DNA of 64,000 nt from Actinomycetota bacterium (GTDB lineage Bacteria > Actinomycetota > Acidimicrobiia > IMCC26256 > PALSA-610): contig SXHN01000122.1 of the NCBI GenBank assembly GCA_005773635.1, forward strand, positions 62,001 through 126,000, given 5' to 3'. Position numbers and translations under genes: made by a program. The notes beneath the pieces were generated by a model. It did no database searches, was not told where the DNA came from, and saw only the letters and a list, made by a program, of their open reading frames with translations. Shown in pieces: positions 19,122 to 29,136 of the stretch. Positions within the stretch are counted from its first letter, which is position 1. Every line of letters starts with the position of its first letter.

Positions 19122-19627
19122 CAGGTTTCGGCGTTGAACTGTTTCGCGACGCGACCATCTTTTTCCAGGACCATTGCTTCGAGGTCGCACTGATACCGAT
19201 TCATGGCTTCGCGCAACGCTGGGTCGTTCACGCCAAGAATGCGAATCGCGAGCAACCCCGCGTTACGGGCGTTGTTAATCGCAACGGTCGCGACCGGGAT
19301 TCCCGCTGGCATCTGCACAATCGACAACAGCGAATCCAAGCCGTCGAGCGTGCTCAACGAAACCGGAACCCCAATCACTGGCAACGAGGTGAGCGACGCC
19401 GTCATGCCCGGAAGATGTGCTGCACCACCAGCGCCCGCGATGATCACCTGAAGGCCCCGGTCAGCGGCTTCTCTGGCGTACTGCACCATCATTTCAGGCG
19501 TGCGGTGGGCGCTCACGACGCGCACCTCACGGCGCACCGCGAACTCATCAAGGACATCGATCGCGCCTTGCATCACATTGAGGTCGGAATCGCTACCCAT
19601 AATCACGCCAACAAGGGGTTCGGACAT
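19121..19627 (-). CDS. purE: 5-(carboxyamino)imidazole ribonucleotide mutase
   Basis: [29 protein letters not shown] motifs. Confidence 0.92.
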   Translation of the reverse strand: MSEPLVGVIMGSDSDLNVMQGAIDVLDEFAVRREVRVVSAHRTPEMMVQYAREAADRGLQVIIAGAGGAAHLPGMTASLTSLPVIGVPVSLSTLDGLDSLLSIVQMPAGIPVATVAINNARNAGLLAIRILGVNDPALREAMNRYQCDLEAMVLEKDGRVAKQFNAET

Positions 19628-19678
19628 GCGCTTCACGCTAGTAGCCAGATCTGGTCGCACTGTTCTAGCGTCGGCCCT

Positions 19679-20635
19679 ATGCAAACGCGACTGACCGAAC
19701 TGCTCCAGATCGAACACCCCGTAATGCTCGCCGGTATGGGAGGCGTGGCATACAACGAACTCGTCACCGCCGTGTCGAACGCCGGCGGAATCGGCACACT
19801 CGGTGCCGCACCGTTGAGCGTCGAGCAAATGGAATACGAGATCGGTGAGATTGCACGCCATACCGACAAACCGTTCGGCGTCGACCTCCTCGCCGCGCTT
19901 CCCGACAGTTTGACCCGCGGCGTCGACCTGATTATCCAAGGCGGCGCGGCGCTATTCGTTGCTGGGCTCGGCGTGCCTCGCGACATCATTGGGCAACTCC
20001 ACGAAGCAGGGGTGCTCGTGGCCAGCATGTGCGGCAAGGTGCGCCATGCGGTCAGTGCTGTTGAAAGTGGCGTCGACTTCGTCATCGTGCAGGGCACCGA
20101 GGCAGGCGGCCACACCGGCTTGATCGCAACGATGCCACTCATCCCACAGGTGGTCGACGCGGTCGGCGATCGCGTGCCGGTGGTAGCGGCAGGAGGAATC
20201 TTCGACGGTCGCGGTCTTGCCGCATCGATGGCGTTAGGTGCCGATGGTGTGTGGATGGGCACACGCTTCATCGCAACTCCCGAAGCCCGAACTGTACGCG
20301 GCTACAAAGACGCAATCATCCGTAGCCGAGAAGACGACACCGTCATTAGCAAGGGATATTCGGGCAAGCCAATGCGGGTTGTGCGCAATGAATGGACTCA
20401 ACAAGTTGAGGGCGACCCGTCGATGTTGAAGCCGTTCCCCGAGATGATGCTGCACACTCTCGAAGCTGGCGTATTGCACCTCGGAGGCGACGAATCCACC
20501 GAAGTAGATGTCAATCGGGAGTGCTACCCGGCTGGACAACTCATTGGTGCCGTCGATGGACTAATTCCTGCCGGTGATCTCGTACGCCAAATCGTGCGCG
20601 AAGCCGAAGCAACCCTCGATCGCATCTCAAAATAA
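19679..20635 (+). CDS. nitronate monooxygenase family protein
   Basis: [53 protein letters not shown]. Confidence 0.88.
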   Translation: MQTRLTELLQIEHPVMLAGMGGVAYNELVTAVSNAGGIGTLGAAPLSVEQMEYEIGEIARHTDKPFGVDLLAALPDSLTRGVDLIIQGGAALFVAGLGVPRDIIGQLHEAGVLVASMCGKVRHAVSAVESGVDFVIVQGTEAGGHTGLIATMPLIPQVVDAVGDRVPVVAAGGIFDGRGLAASMALGADGVWMGTRFIATPEARTVRGYKDAIIRSREDDTVISKGYSGKPMRVVRNEWTQQVEGDPSMLKPFPEMMLHTLEAGVLHLGGDESTEVDVNRECYPAGQLIGAVDGLIPAGDLVRQIVREAEATLDRISK

Positions 20636-20709
20636 GGGAGCGTGCGAAGGGCGGCGCCGCGAAGCAAGCCGAGTCGACCGACCAATTCAACCGGCGCAGT
20701 AGAAACTCG

Positions 20710-21702
20710 TCACCTCATGCCGCGAGCGGCTTTGTCTTCTTCGATGAGGTCGGATTCATACATGCGACGAACAAGTTCTTCGAAGCTGACTTTCGGTTCC
20801 CAGCCCAGTTTCGCTTTGGCTTTGCTCGGGTCGCCGATGAGCAAATCCACCTCGGCGGGGCGATCAAAGCGCACATCGTGCGATACATAGGGTTCCCAAG
20901 AGTCGTACCCGGCACACCGAAACGCCACATCCAAAAATTCACGGATTGAATGCGTTTCGCCGGTGGCTACGACATAATCATCCGGTTCGTCTTGTTGCAA
21001 CATTGCCCACATCGCTTCGACGTAGTCAGCGGCATGGCCCCAGTCTCGTTGTGATTCGAGGTTGCCCAAACTGATCGTGTCTTGCAGACCTAGTTTGATG
21101 CGAGCCAACGACGACGTGATTTTTCGAGTAACAAATTCGTGCCCGCGCCGTTCGCTTTCGTGATTGAACAGGATTCCGCTACTCGCGTGAATTCCGTAGG
21201 CTTCGCGATAATTCACGGTGATGTTGTGACCAAACATTTTCGCAACGCCATACGGCGACCGAGGATGAAACGGCGTGGTTTCGGATTGTGGAACCTCGCG
21301 CACTTTCCCAAACATCTCTGACGAACTCGCTTGATAGAAACGCATCGGATTGTTTTCCATACCACCCACGATGCGCACCGCGTCGAGCATCCGCAGCACA
21401 CCAAGACCTGTAATTTCGGCGGTGAGTTCCGGTTGGCGAAACGACAACTGCACAAAACTGATCGCGCCGAGGTTGTAGACCTCATCGGGCTGCACTTGTT
21501 CCAGCACTGCAATCAACGACGCCATATCGCGAAGGTCGCCGTCGACGAGTTCGAGTCGTGGATTCTCGTCTTGCACCATGCGAGCTTTGGGGTTTGCCTG
21601 ACCCCGAATCATGCCGAATACCTGGTAGCCCTTGGCCGCCAGTGATTCCGATAGATAGCGACCATCCTGGCCAGTGATTCCGGTGATCAGTGCACGTTTC
21701 AT
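20710..21702 (-). CDS. gmd: GDP-mannose 4,6-dehydratase
   Basis: [48 protein letters not shown]. Confidence 0.9.
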   Translation of the reverse strand: MKRALITGITGQDGRYLSESLAAKGYQVFGMIRGQANPKARMVQDENPRLELVDGDLRDMASLIAVLEQVQPDEVYNLGAISFVQLSFRQPELTAEITGLGVLRMLDAVRIVGGMENNPMRFYQASSSEMFGKVREVPQSETTPFHPRSPYGVAKMFGHNITVNYREAYGIHASSGILFNHESERRGHEFVTRKITSSLARIKLGLQDTISLGNLESQRDWGHAADYVEAMWAMLQQDEPDDYVVATGETHSIREFLDVAFRCAGYDSWEPYVSHDVRFDRPAEVDLLIGDPSKAKAKLGWEPKVSFEELVRRMYESDLIEEDKAARGMR

Positions 21703-21783
21703 CTCATCAGTCTACGGAGGCACCCGCCGAGAACCCGTCACGACGGCCTCTCCCCCCAAGCCAGAGTTCTCTGACCTCACAGC

Positions 21784-22221
21784 TCACGATCGGGCGATGC
21801 GATGAAATTCTGGGTCGAGCTGCGCCAAAAATTCCGCGCAGCGGGCTTCTTCTTCCACTTCACCAATGTGCCCGGCTGAGCTACGCAGCCCATCGAGAGC
21901 CCGCAGAAATCCGCGGTTCGTTTCATGCTGCCAACGCACATAGCCGCTCCCACGCCATCCCGATTGGCGGAGTTTGTCGAGGCCGCGGTGGTAGCCCACC
22001 CGGAAATAGGCATAGGCCTCCGTTTCGTCACGGGCCATCTCGCCAAGCTGTGCCCAGGCATCAAGAAACTTGGGGAATTGGGCACACACATCGGCGACCG
22101 CATCTCGGCGGCGCTCGACCGGCATCGCTAACGCCTCGGCCAGCGCAGCAAGCGCGTTACTCGGCTCAGGTGGCAGCACGGTCTCGGGCGGTCCAGTTGG
22201 GGTAAAGCTCACACTTGTCAT
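21784..22221 (-). CDS. DUF3151-like protein
   Basis: FPKFLDAWAQLGEMARDETEAYAYFRVGYHRGLDKLR. Confidence 0.7.
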   Translation of the reverse strand: MTSVSFTPTGPPETVLPPEPSNALAALAEALAMPVERRRDAVADVCAQFPKFLDAWAQLGEMARDETEAYAYFRVGYHRGLDKLRQSGWRGSGYVRWQHETNRGFLRALDGLRSSAGHIGEVEEEARCAEFLAQLDPEFHRIARS

Positions 22222-22307
22222 CAACAGCGACCCTACCCGCAGCATCGGCATTGCCCGCCTCGACGCATTCATCAAAGCCCAGCGATTCATGATTCCATGG
22301 TGTGTAT

Positions 22308-22985
22308 ATGAGTGACTCCGCTCCAACGCCGCCAACACGCCTGATACTCGTTCGCCACGCAGTTACCCACCACACCGGTGGGAAGCTCTCAGGGCGCATG
22401 GCTGGTATCGACCTAACCCCTGAAGGCCAAGCACAGGCCGCGCGCACTGCGGAACGACTCGCTCCCGTCAACGTCACAACGATCTACGCAAGCCCAATCG
22501 AACGCACAATGCAAACGGCCGCAGCAATCGCAACGCACCACAAGCTCCCCGTCATCGAACACGCGGGCGTGATCGAAGCCGAATACGGCGAATGGACCGA
22601 CTGCGAACTGAAAGACCTCGCAAAAACTGCTGAGTGGAAAGTTGTGCAAGCCGCGCCGTCACGAGCGCGCTTCCCAGGCGGAGAATCGATCACCGAAATG
22701 CAAGCGCGCATAGTCGCGGCACTCAACGCCATCGTCGGTTCACACCCTCACGAAACAACGGTTGTGGTGAGCCACGCCGACCCAATCAAATCCGCAATTG
22801 CGCACTTCACCGGAGTACACCTCGACTTGTTTCAACGCATCCATGTCTCGCCGGCGTCCGTCACGGTGTTCGAATTCCATGCGTATGGCACAACAATGAT
22901 GAAGTGCAACGACACCGGCTCGCTTGACGAACTTGTTGCCTCGGCCGCTCCACACCCACCGAAACAGGACGAACGCAATGCCTGA
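22308..22985 (+). CDS. histidine phosphatase family (MSMEG_4193-like phosphomutase)
   Basis: LILVRHAVTHHTGGKLSGR; YASPIERTMQTA. Confidence 0.82.
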   Translation: MSDSAPTPPTRLILVRHAVTHHTGGKLSGRMAGIDLTPEGQAQAARTAERLAPVNVTTIYASPIERTMQTAAAIATHHKLPVIEHAGVIEAEYGEWTDCELKDLAKTAEWKVVQAAPSRARFPGGESITEMQARIVAALNAIVGSHPHETTVVVSHADPIKSAIAHFTGVHLDLFQRIHVSPASVTVFEFHAYGTTMMKCNDTGSLDELVASAAPHPPKQDERNA

Positions 22986-23523
22986 CCCGATTGAATTCAA
23001 TCCTGTCGACACCATCAGTGCGGGTGCGCTTGGACGTCCCGGGCAGCGGCGATTCATGATTCAAGCCCGTTGTAACGGAGCACTGCTCTGCATCTTGATG
23101 GAAAAGCAACAGATCTCCCAGCTCGCGGAAGAAGCCAATGACTTCCTCGACCGCGTCGCTCAAGACTCCAACGAACTCGAAGCCGAACCCAACCTCGACC
23201 CAGTCAACGATGCACTCTGTGGTCAAGTAGTTGAAACCGAACCGCTATTTCGCGCATCACTCATTGGCATCGGGTACGACCCGCATCGGAATCTCGTGTT
23301 GCTGGAGCTGCGGGAATTTCCGCAGACCGACGAGGATCTCACAGACGAACCTCTCGACGTCGATGAACTTGAAGGCTTCGTTGCACGTCTCTACGCAACC
23401 CGCGCTCAGGTGCGCGCGATGTTGCGTCACGGTGTCGCCAGCGTCGGCCAAGGCCGGCCACCGTGTCCGCTCTGCCAATTTCCTATGGACCCAGACGGGC
23501 ATGCTTGCCCACGCTGGAATTGA
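22978..23523 (+). CDS. DUF3090-like protein
   Basis: C-terminal GRPPCPLCQFPMDPDGHACPRWN; overlaps the upstream gene. Confidence 0.8.
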   Translation: MPDPIEFNPVDTISAGALGRPGQRRFMIQARCNGALLCILMEKQQISQLAEEANDFLDRVAQDSNELEAEPNLDPVNDALCGQVVETEPLFRASLIGIGYDPHRNLVLLELREFPQTDEDLTDEPLDVDELEGFVARLYATRAQVRAMLRHGVASVGQGRPPCPLCQFPMDPDGHACPRWN

Positions 23524-24269
23524 CACTCCTTTCACAGCAGGCGGGGCTCGAAGTACCCGACGCAGTCGATGACGAGATCGCGCGCGCGGTGTTGCGCGAA
23601 GGAGACATGGAAATCATTGGTCGCATGCCGTGGTCTTCCAACGCGACCTTCCTCGTAAGCATCAACGACCAATTTGGCAACACAATCTTCGCGATCTACA
23701 AACCACGTGACGGTGAACGACCATTGTGGGATTTCCCTCAGGGAACACTGTGTCAACGTGAAGTAGCAGCTTGCGTACTCTCGGATTTACTCGGATGGTC
23801 GCTCATCCCAGACACGGTGTTGCGCGACGGACCTGCGGGCGAGGGATCCGTAGCCCGCTTTTACGATCACGATCCCGAGAATCACTATTTCGAAATTTTC
23901 AAAGGACGCGAAGCAACGTTCAAGAAGTTCGCGGCATTCGACGTGCTCGCAAACAACACCGATCGCAAAGGTGGCCACGTATTGCTCGCGGCCGACGGGC
24001 ACGTCTGGGGTATCGACCACGGCGTGTGTTTTCACGAAGATCCGAAGCTCCGCACCGTAATTTGGGAATTCGGTGGAGAGCCTGTGCCCCACGAACTACG
24101 AACAGACATTGCGCGCTTGATCGACGAACTCGCCGAAAGCCAACTCGTCGACCTTCTCAACGCCGACGAGGTGAGCGCCATCGCACGACGGGCTCAACGC
24201 CTACTGACAACCGGCCGATACCCAATGACGGTCGGCGACTACCGCGACCATCCCTGGCCGCTTGTATAG
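23463..24269 (+). CDS. SCO1664-like protein
   Basis: position after phosphomutase/DUF3090; DVLANNTDRKGGHVL, GIDHGVCFHEDPKLRTV; start uncertain. Confidence 0.75.
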   Translation: MSALPISYGPRRACLPTLELTLLSQQAGLEVPDAVDDEIARAVLREGDMEIIGRMPWSSNATFLVSINDQFGNTIFAIYKPRDGERPLWDFPQGTLCQREVAACVLSDLLGWSLIPDTVLRDGPAGEGSVARFYDHDPENHYFEIFKGREATFKKFAAFDVLANNTDRKGGHVLLAADGHVWGIDHGVCFHEDPKLRTVIWEFGGEPVPHELRTDIARLIDELAESQLVDLLNADEVSAIARRAQRLLTTGRYPMTVGDYRDHPWPLV

Positions 24270-25973
24270 CTAGTGGGCTAGAGAGAGTTCGGCGTCGGTG
24301 TAGCGCGTTTTGCACAGCGACCGTTGCAGTTTTCCACTCGATGTCTTGGGCAACGTACCCGGCGACACGAGCACCACTTCCTCCGGTGCCATTCCAACAG
24401 CACCGTACACCGCGGCCTTAATCGCATCTCGCACAACTTCGAGCTCGTCGTGTTTGGTTTCTGCGACAACCACCAACGATTCCTTGCCGCGCTTGCCCGA
24501 GGTACCAAATGCAATCACGTTGCCGGCTCGAACGCCGTCGACCACGTTCACCGCACGCTCAACATCTTGCGGATAGACATTGCGACCGCCGAGAATGATG
24601 ACGTCTTTGATGCGCCCACAAATCACCAGTTCGCCATCGGTCAAATAGCCAAGATCGCCCGTACGCAACCAACCATCGTGGAATACCGCAGCCGTCGCGT
24701 CGGGGCGGTTGTAATAGCCAGTAGTTACCGACTCGCCGCGCACCTCAAGTTCTCCAACTTCGCGGTCGTCCATCACTTCGCCGGAATCACGATCACAAAT
24801 CCGAATTTCAAGATTGAAAAGTGGGCGTCCAAGCTTGGCCAGCTCACGCGCGTCGCCATGGCTCTCGAGCACCGGCGCGGCGTAGTGATCTGTTTCCAAC
24901 ACACGTCGGTCGACCCGATCCACGTCCATGCCAGCGCCCACGCTGGGGAACGTCACACCCAAGGTCGCTTCTGCCATCCCAAACGCTGGAAAGACCGTCC
25001 CAGGCCGCAGTCCGTGGGCGGCACCCGCTTCGACGAACGCACGCATCGTCGAGGGATCAACCGGTTCCGCGCCATTCAGGGCTACGCGCCACTGCGATAG
25101 CTCAAGATTCTGAAGTCGCTTCAGCGAACGAGTGGCCAATACATACGAAAAATTTGGACCAGCGGTGACAGTGCCGCCAAAATCGGAGATCCATTCCATC
25201 CACTTGCTCGGCGCCGCCAAGAAATCTTGTGGCGCAGACAGCACCAAGTCAATGCCAGCACACATCGGCATCGCGAGCAGCCCGATCAAACCCATGTCGT
25301 GATACAGCGGCAGCCACGAAACGCCAACATCCTTGCCCGCAACAATGGCTCCGCCATGCACAATCGCATCGATGTTCGCCGCGACACACCGATGCGGCAA
25401 CATCACACCCTTCGGATCGCTGGTAGAACCGCTGGTGTACTGCAGAATCGCAAGCGCTTCGGGGTCATCAGCCGGGCGATCGTAACTCGATGCACCCAAT
25501 ACTTCGGCTTCGCGGGCGAGTTCATCGATTCGCAACGCGGGCGGATCTCCAGGTTGTTCGTCGAGGAAGTCCGCGAGTTGATCATCGATGAGTAGCACCA
25601 CCGCGTCGCTCGCGTGAATGCGGATGCGGGTCGCATCGACAAACTCATCAATCGAAGCAAGCCGCATCGGCAACGGCAGCATCACAGCCGCTGCCCCAGC
25701 AAGCCACGTCGCTTGAATCGCGGTCACCAGGGGACGCGTGGTCGGGCCAAGTATCGCGACGTGTGAACCCGGTTTCACGCCCCGAGACTGCAATACTGCG
25801 GCCATTGCACGAGCGTCAGCATGAAGTTCACTCCATCGCACCGAATCGACGTCACCAGCCAAGGCTGCAGAGCCAACGAAGGTGATTGAAGCATCGCCTG
25901 CAGCGACCGCTTCAATACGGGAAATCAAGCTGCGCGAATGAAGGCCAATGAGATCGTGCTGGAGGCTGGTCAC
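24270..25973 (-). CDS. fatty acyl-AMP ligase / AMP-binding synthetase
   Basis: LQYTSGSTSDPKGVMLPH; TGDLGYLTDGELVICGRIKDVIILGGRNVYPQDVE. Confidence 0.9.
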   Translation of the reverse strand: MTSLQHDLIGLHSRSLISRIEAVAAGDASITFVGSAALAGDVDSVRWSELHADARAMAAVLQSRGVKPGSHVAILGPTTRPLVTAIQATWLAGAAAVMLPLPMRLASIDEFVDATRIRIHASDAVVLLIDDQLADFLDEQPGDPPALRIDELAREAEVLGASSYDRPADDPEALAILQYTSGSTSDPKGVMLPHRCVAANIDAIVHGGAIVAGKDVGVSWLPLYHDMGLIGLLAMPMCAGIDLVLSAPQDFLAAPSKWMEWISDFGGTVTAGPNFSYVLATRSLKRLQNLELSQWRVALNGAEPVDPSTMRAFVEAGAAHGLRPGTVFPAFGMAEATLGVTFPSVGAGMDVDRVDRRVLETDHYAAPVLESHGDARELAKLGRPLFNLEIRICDRDSGEVMDDREVGELEVRGESVTTGYYNRPDATAAVFHDGWLRTGDLGYLTDGELVICGRIKDVIILGGRNVYPQDVERAVNVVDGVRAGNVIAFGTSGKRGKESLVVVAETKHDELEVVRDAIKAAVYGAVGMAPEEVVLVSPGTLPKTSSGKLQRSLCKTRYTDAELSLAH

Positions 25974-26025
25974 GAACGCTCAGACCACACAAGTAACACA
26001 GAGTTACATGAATGTCATTTACTAC

Positions 26026-26358
26026 TCAGGAGTAACCAATCGCGGCACGAATGTCGTGGAAGAATCGGCTTCTCGGGAGCGCGACATCAACTCCCGACAC
26101 TGCTTCGTCGCGCACAATTTCGCTCACATGCGGCGCGAACCCAATGAATCGCGCGTGTGGCACAAATGCTCGGGCCTGTTCGACCTTGCTCGCATAACGC
26201 ACAAGGTCGATCACGACTACATCAATGGGTGCAGCGTCGCTGTCGACCAGAAGTTCGTCAATTGCGCGCGCAAACCTGATGCCCGGCACCGCCGCGCTGA
26301 CACGGCTGCGGTCCATCAGATCGTCAACAAACGCTACGACCGTGAGCTGCGCGCTCAA
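26026..26358 (-). CDS. small protein, possibly a degenerate receiver-like fold
   Basis: 110-aa ORF overlapping the upstream stop by 4 nt; VVIDLV and hydrophobic strand pattern only. Confidence 0.45.
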   Translation of the reverse strand: MSAQLTVVAFVDDLMDRSRVSAAVPGIRFARAIDELLVDSDAAPIDVVVIDLVRYASKVEQARAFVPHARFIGFAPHVSEIVRDEAVSGVDVALPRSRFFHDIRAAIGYS

Positions 26359-27530
26359 GCAGTTACTTCGGGCTTGGGTCTCGGAGTTGGCAACAACCGC
26401 GGCGCTTCAATTGCAAACTCTGGCCAACGCTTGCGCGACTTCTGTGACAGCTTGTGCATCAACGCAATCGCGCCGGGGTCGTCGTCGCCCGGGCGGAGTT
26501 CGATCCACCCGTCCTTGTGCATCCGCTCTAGGAGTTCTCTGCCGGTGTCAGTGCGCACAATCGTGAGGGTCCAGTCGTTGAACGCTCCAATGCCGCCGGT
26601 CGAAATGTCGGCATGTTCCGCCGCGAAATCTGGGCACATCTTGCAACCCTCGCGCGTCCAAGCATGGCATTCCTTCAACGGCACCTCGTGGTAATCACCG
26701 TTCTTCATCCAAATCTGAAACACGCCTTTGATATTCATCTTGCGCATATCTTGTTTCTTCAAGCCATATTTAGCCTCGAACAGCTCTTCGAAGATGGCGT
26801 CGTCAAAAGTCTTGGAACACAACAGCCCAATATTCAACGAAATGCGGCGGGCGACTTTGCCTGCCTTGCGTTGCTTCATTGCTGGTGGCGACGACGACTG
26901 ACAACTCATACCAACAAGCGCGATTCGCTCTTCATCTTTTTCAAGGTCTTTATACGCCATCGTGTTGGCGCTGTAGGTGTAACGAGAACCTGCGGACGCG
27001 ATCACCTCATCGCGCGTGCGCGCCACCCCGGGAATAGCCTTCCACGTCGAGCCATCGCCTTCGAGGTAGCTCACAAGCGCGGCGTCGATGATGTCGTGTT
27101 CCAACGCGTACACGAGCATCGCCGAGACCAACCCACCGTCTTGACCGACTTCATGCAACACGGGGTCTGATGCGCGCGCCAACACCACGTCTTTGTAGAT
27201 ACCCGAGGCCTCTTCGTTGGTACGGTGACGACCGAACAAGAACTCATCGATCTCTGGCTCCCACATGCGAAAACGGGGACACGCTCGGGTGCAGGTCGTG
27301 CATGCCTTGTCGCCATGGCTGCAGTCGCCGGCGCCGCCGTATTCATCTTCGAGTTGGATTGGCTTGTACACACCAAGTTTGTCGTCGTAGCCCAACACGT
27401 CGTGGGGACACACCACGACACAGCCTGCGCAACCAGTACACAATCCGCTCGTAACGACTTCGTCGAACAGATGCTTCCACGACGACGTCCAGCGTTCTTT
27501 CTTTGGGGCTTCGGCTTCGGTAGCAGTCAT
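26355..27530 (-). CDS. coenzyme F420 hydrogenase/dehydrogenase beta-subunit (FrhB) family protein
   Basis: CTGCAGCVVVCPHDV and CTTCTRACPRF Cys motifs; MSCQSS; CKMCPDFAAEHADISTGGIG. Confidence 0.85.
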   Translation of the reverse strand: MTATEAEAPKKERWTSSWKHLFDEVVTSGLCTGCAGCVVVCPHDVLGYDDKLGVYKPIQLEDEYGGAGDCSHGDKACTTCTRACPRFRMWEPEIDEFLFGRHRTNEEASGIYKDVVLARASDPVLHEVGQDGGLVSAMLVYALEHDIIDAALVSYLEGDGSTWKAIPGVARTRDEVIASAGSRYTYSANTMAYKDLEKDEERIALVGMSCQSSSPPAMKQRKAGKVARRISLNIGLLCSKTFDDAIFEELFEAKYGLKKQDMRKMNIKGVFQIWMKNGDYHEVPLKECHAWTREGCKMCPDFAAEHADISTGGIGAFNDWTLTIVRTDTGRELLERMHKDGWIELRPGDDDPGAIALMHKLSQKSRKRWPEFAIEAPRLLPTPRPKPEVTA

Positions 27531-27560
27531 GGGTGCGACGTTACCGTTTACGTCAAAGCA

Positions 27561-28532
27561 CTACCCGATGCCCGCGGCCTCGGCGAAGGCTCTCAACTCC
27601 CGACCGACATCAGGCCCCATCGGCGCGTACAAAACCTCGGTCACGCCGCTCGCCTCTGCCGCTGCGATGCGTTTCGAAATCTCGGTGCGCGTTCCCGTCC
27701 AGGTGAACTGCTGTAAGAGCATGGGATCGAGTAAGGCCCGATCGCGTTCGGTAACGGCGACAAGATGGTCTTCATGAGTCGCTAGGTGGCGAACTGCGTG
27801 CGGAATCGCTTCAAGGTTTGCTCGCCAAACGCTGCCCCCGGGCAATCTGGTCACGAAATCGGGGTTCGACTCGTACATGCCGTGAAAAACAACTGTGAGA
27901 CCTGGCCCGGCCGCTGCCAAGGCGCGAGCAGAGCCCGCAGATTCGCCGTCATCGAGCACGGTTCCCATCGTGAGAGCTGCGCACCATGCAAACTCCGGTT
28001 GCCCACCGCCGATCGTCATCACGCCCGCGCCAAGTTGCTTGGCAACATCGAGGCCTTTCGGACCATTCGCGGCCACGATGATCGGTACCTCTATGGGTCG
28101 GCGCGCGCCAAACCCTGCGGGTTGCAACATCTTGACCATCGCACCGTCCACCTCAACGGTCTCGCCCCGTAACAGTCCTTGAAGTTGTTGAATGTGCTCG
28201 CGTACGTATTTCCAAGTGAGTGGCTTTTGGCCCATCGCCATACGCCCAGTGAAACCGGTACCAATCGCCACAACCGTGCGCCCCGGCGCAACTTCTGCGA
28301 GCGTGGCGATCGCGGCCGCGGTCGTCAGAGGATGGCGCAGGTTGGGAACTAGTACTGCAGGCCCGAGACCAATCGTCGTGGTGCACTCGGCAGCACGGCA
28401 CAAAGCAACCCAAACGTCGTGGTAGAGCGCAGGCGAGTCGTACATCCACGCCCGCTCGTATCCCAATTCTTCAGCAAGCACGACATGTTCAACGGTGTCT
28501 CGACCCGGCGGAAACGCACAAGAAATTTGCAC
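27561..28532 (-). CDS. LLM-class (probably F420-dependent) oxidoreductase
   Basis: luciferase-like TIM-barrel body, LGYERAWMYDSPALYHDVWVAL. Confidence 0.82.
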   Translation of the reverse strand: MQISCAFPPGRDTVEHVVLAEELGYERAWMYDSPALYHDVWVALCRAAECTTTIGLGPAVLVPNLRHPLTTAAAIATLAEVAPGRTVVAIGTGFTGRMAMGQKPLTWKYVREHIQQLQGLLRGETVEVDGAMVKMLQPAGFGARRPIEVPIIVAANGPKGLDVAKQLGAGVMTIGGGQPEFAWCAALTMGTVLDDGESAGSARALAAAGPGLTVVFHGMYESNPDFVTRLPGGSVWRANLEAIPHAVRHLATHEDHLVAVTERDRALLDPMLLQQFTWTGTRTEISKRIAAAEASGVTEVLYAPMGPDVGRELRAFAEAAGIG

Positions 28533-28598
28533 TTCCTCAACATAGACGAACGACTTGGCGTGGCGTACTCCCCGCCGCCGAAGCGCAGCGCAGGCAAT

Positions 28599-28796
28599 TC
28601 AACAAACATCAAAACCAGCTTCGTCGATTGCCGCACGAATTAGCTGATCTTCACCGCCTTCGACGGTGACTGTCTTCGCGTCGAGATCGACCAGTACTGC
28701 GAACACGCCCTCAACTTGAGTGACCTCGGATTCGATCGATGATTTGCAGTGGCCGCACGTCATTGCGGGAACTGAGTACGTGTGCGTGATTGTCAT
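28599..28796 (-). CDS. copZ: heavy-metal-associated (HMA) copper chaperone
   Basis: SVPAMTCGHCKSSIESEV metal-binding motif. Confidence 0.85.
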   Translation of the reverse strand: MTITHTYSVPAMTCGHCKSSIESEVTQVEGVFAVLVDLDAKTVTVEGGEDQLIRAAIDEAGFDVC

Positions 28797-28804
28797 GGCT
28801 TCCT

Positions 28805-29071
28805 TTACGCGCGCAGCAATCGTTCGATTGCAGTGACGGCTTCGGTAATTTTGGCGTCGCCCTCGGCCTCCGACGCTTCGGCGGCATGCAGCACACAATG
28901 CCGCAGATGCTCGTCGAGCAACCCCAGGCCTACTCCCTGTAGCGCCTTACTGACTGACGCGATCTGCGTGAGAATGTCGATGCAATAGGTGTCGTCGTCG
29001 ATCAGGCGTTGCAGGCCCCGCACCTGACCCTCGATCTTGCGCAAGCGACTCTGGTAGTCGTCTTTGTGCAT
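28805..29071 (-). CDS. csoR: CsoR-family metal-sensing repressor
   Basis: RLRKIEGQVRGLQRLIDDDTYCIDILTQIASV; HLRHCVLHA. Confidence 0.88.
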   Translation of the reverse strand: MHKDDYQSRLRKIEGQVRGLQRLIDDDTYCIDILTQIASVSKALQGVGLGLLDEHLRHCVLHAAEASEAEGDAKITEAVTAIERLLRA

Positions 29072-29109
29072 TGAATATCCACGCATCCGAACACTTTCAG
29101 TTTGGCTTG

Positions 29110-29128
29110 ATGGGGTAGGGGGGTATAG
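29110..29128. promoter_or_regulatory. G-rich candidate CsoR operator
   Basis: ATGGGGTAGGGGGGTATAG between divergent csoR and copA. Confidence 0.45.
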
Positions 29129-29136
29129 TAAGCCGT

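Noticed and set aside
25990-26036. TTACTACTCAGGAGTAA dyad
   Set aside because: Imperfect and short; not distinguishable from chance by eye
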